From Actinomycetota bacterium (lineage in GTDB: Bacteria > Actinomycetota > AC-67): a stretch of DNA of 6,175 nucleotides. Made by a program: the position numbers and the translations under genes. Under the pieces are notes generated by a model. That model did no database searches. It was not told where the DNA came from and was given only the letters and a program-made list of their open reading frames with translations. The stretch is from contig VAYV01000085.1 in NCBI GenBank assembly GCA_005883175.1, positions 1 to 6,175 on the forward strand, written 5' to 3'. Below, piece after piece: positions 6,129-6,175 of this stretch (its first letter is position 1; each line of letters opens with the position of its first letter).

Positions 6129-6175
6129 ATGGTGAAGCGAGCAGGCCTCGCCTTGCTGGTCCTTGGGCTGTCGGC
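6129..6175 (+). CDS. Start of a probable exported protein, 3'-truncated by the window edge
   Basis: An ATG directly follows the hydrolase TGA (TGAATG). The 15 visible residues begin MVKRAGLALLVLGLS: a short basic start, then a hydrophobic run, as in a signal peptide, lipoprotein leader or first membrane helix. There is no clear ribosome binding site, so translation is probably coupled to the hydrolase gene. A GTG at 6132 is an alternative start. The product cannot be identified from so little sequence. Confidence 0.6.
   Translation, partial: MVKRAGLALLVLGLS

Overview
The window is strongly G+C-rich, densely packed bacterial chromosomal DNA. Its gene content points to an actinobacterium (phylum Actinomycetota). 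The clearest markers are an OmpR-type regulator that closely resembles GlnR, the actinobacterial nitrogen regulator, and a glutamine synthetase of the actinobacterial GlnA2 type. The genus cannot be told from the sequence.

Layout. Bases 1-3136 (+ strand) hold the 3' part of a DUF58 gene, which enters from the left edge, and an overlapping gene for a multi-pass membrane transglutaminase of the TgpA/DUF3488 family. These two families usually sit together downstream of a MoxR-type AAA+ ATPase; if that gene is present here it lies outside the window to the left. Bases 3141-5124 (- strand) hold a two-gene operon read right to left: glnR, then, after a single base, the glutamine synthetase gene. 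This operon converges on the transglutaminase gene with only 4 bases between the stop codons. Bases 5125-5267 are the only real intergenic space, a divergent control region containing several inverted repeats that could form competing hairpins. From 5268 (+ strand) there is an alpha/beta hydrolase gene with a TTG start behind a near-consensus ribosome binding site. A new gene starting with a probable signal peptide follows directly at 6129 and leaves the window.

How the genes fit together. The DUF58/transglutaminase pair is probably a cell-envelope or protein-processing module whose substrate is unknown. The glnR-glutamine synthetase pair is a nitrogen-metabolism module in which an orphan regulator, probably not controlled by phosphorylation, is co-transcribed with a GS-family ligase. 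That ligase keeps the ATP/metal site but has lost two residues normally conserved around the substrate site, so gamma-glutamylation of an amine other than ammonia is possible. The hydrolase and the exported-protein gene form a separate forward operon that may share the divergent control region with glnR.

I see no tRNA, rRNA, CRISPR array, insertion sequence or phage gene, and no clearly novel system. The points most worth checking are the glnR-glnA linkage, the GS active-site substitutions and the structured divergent region.
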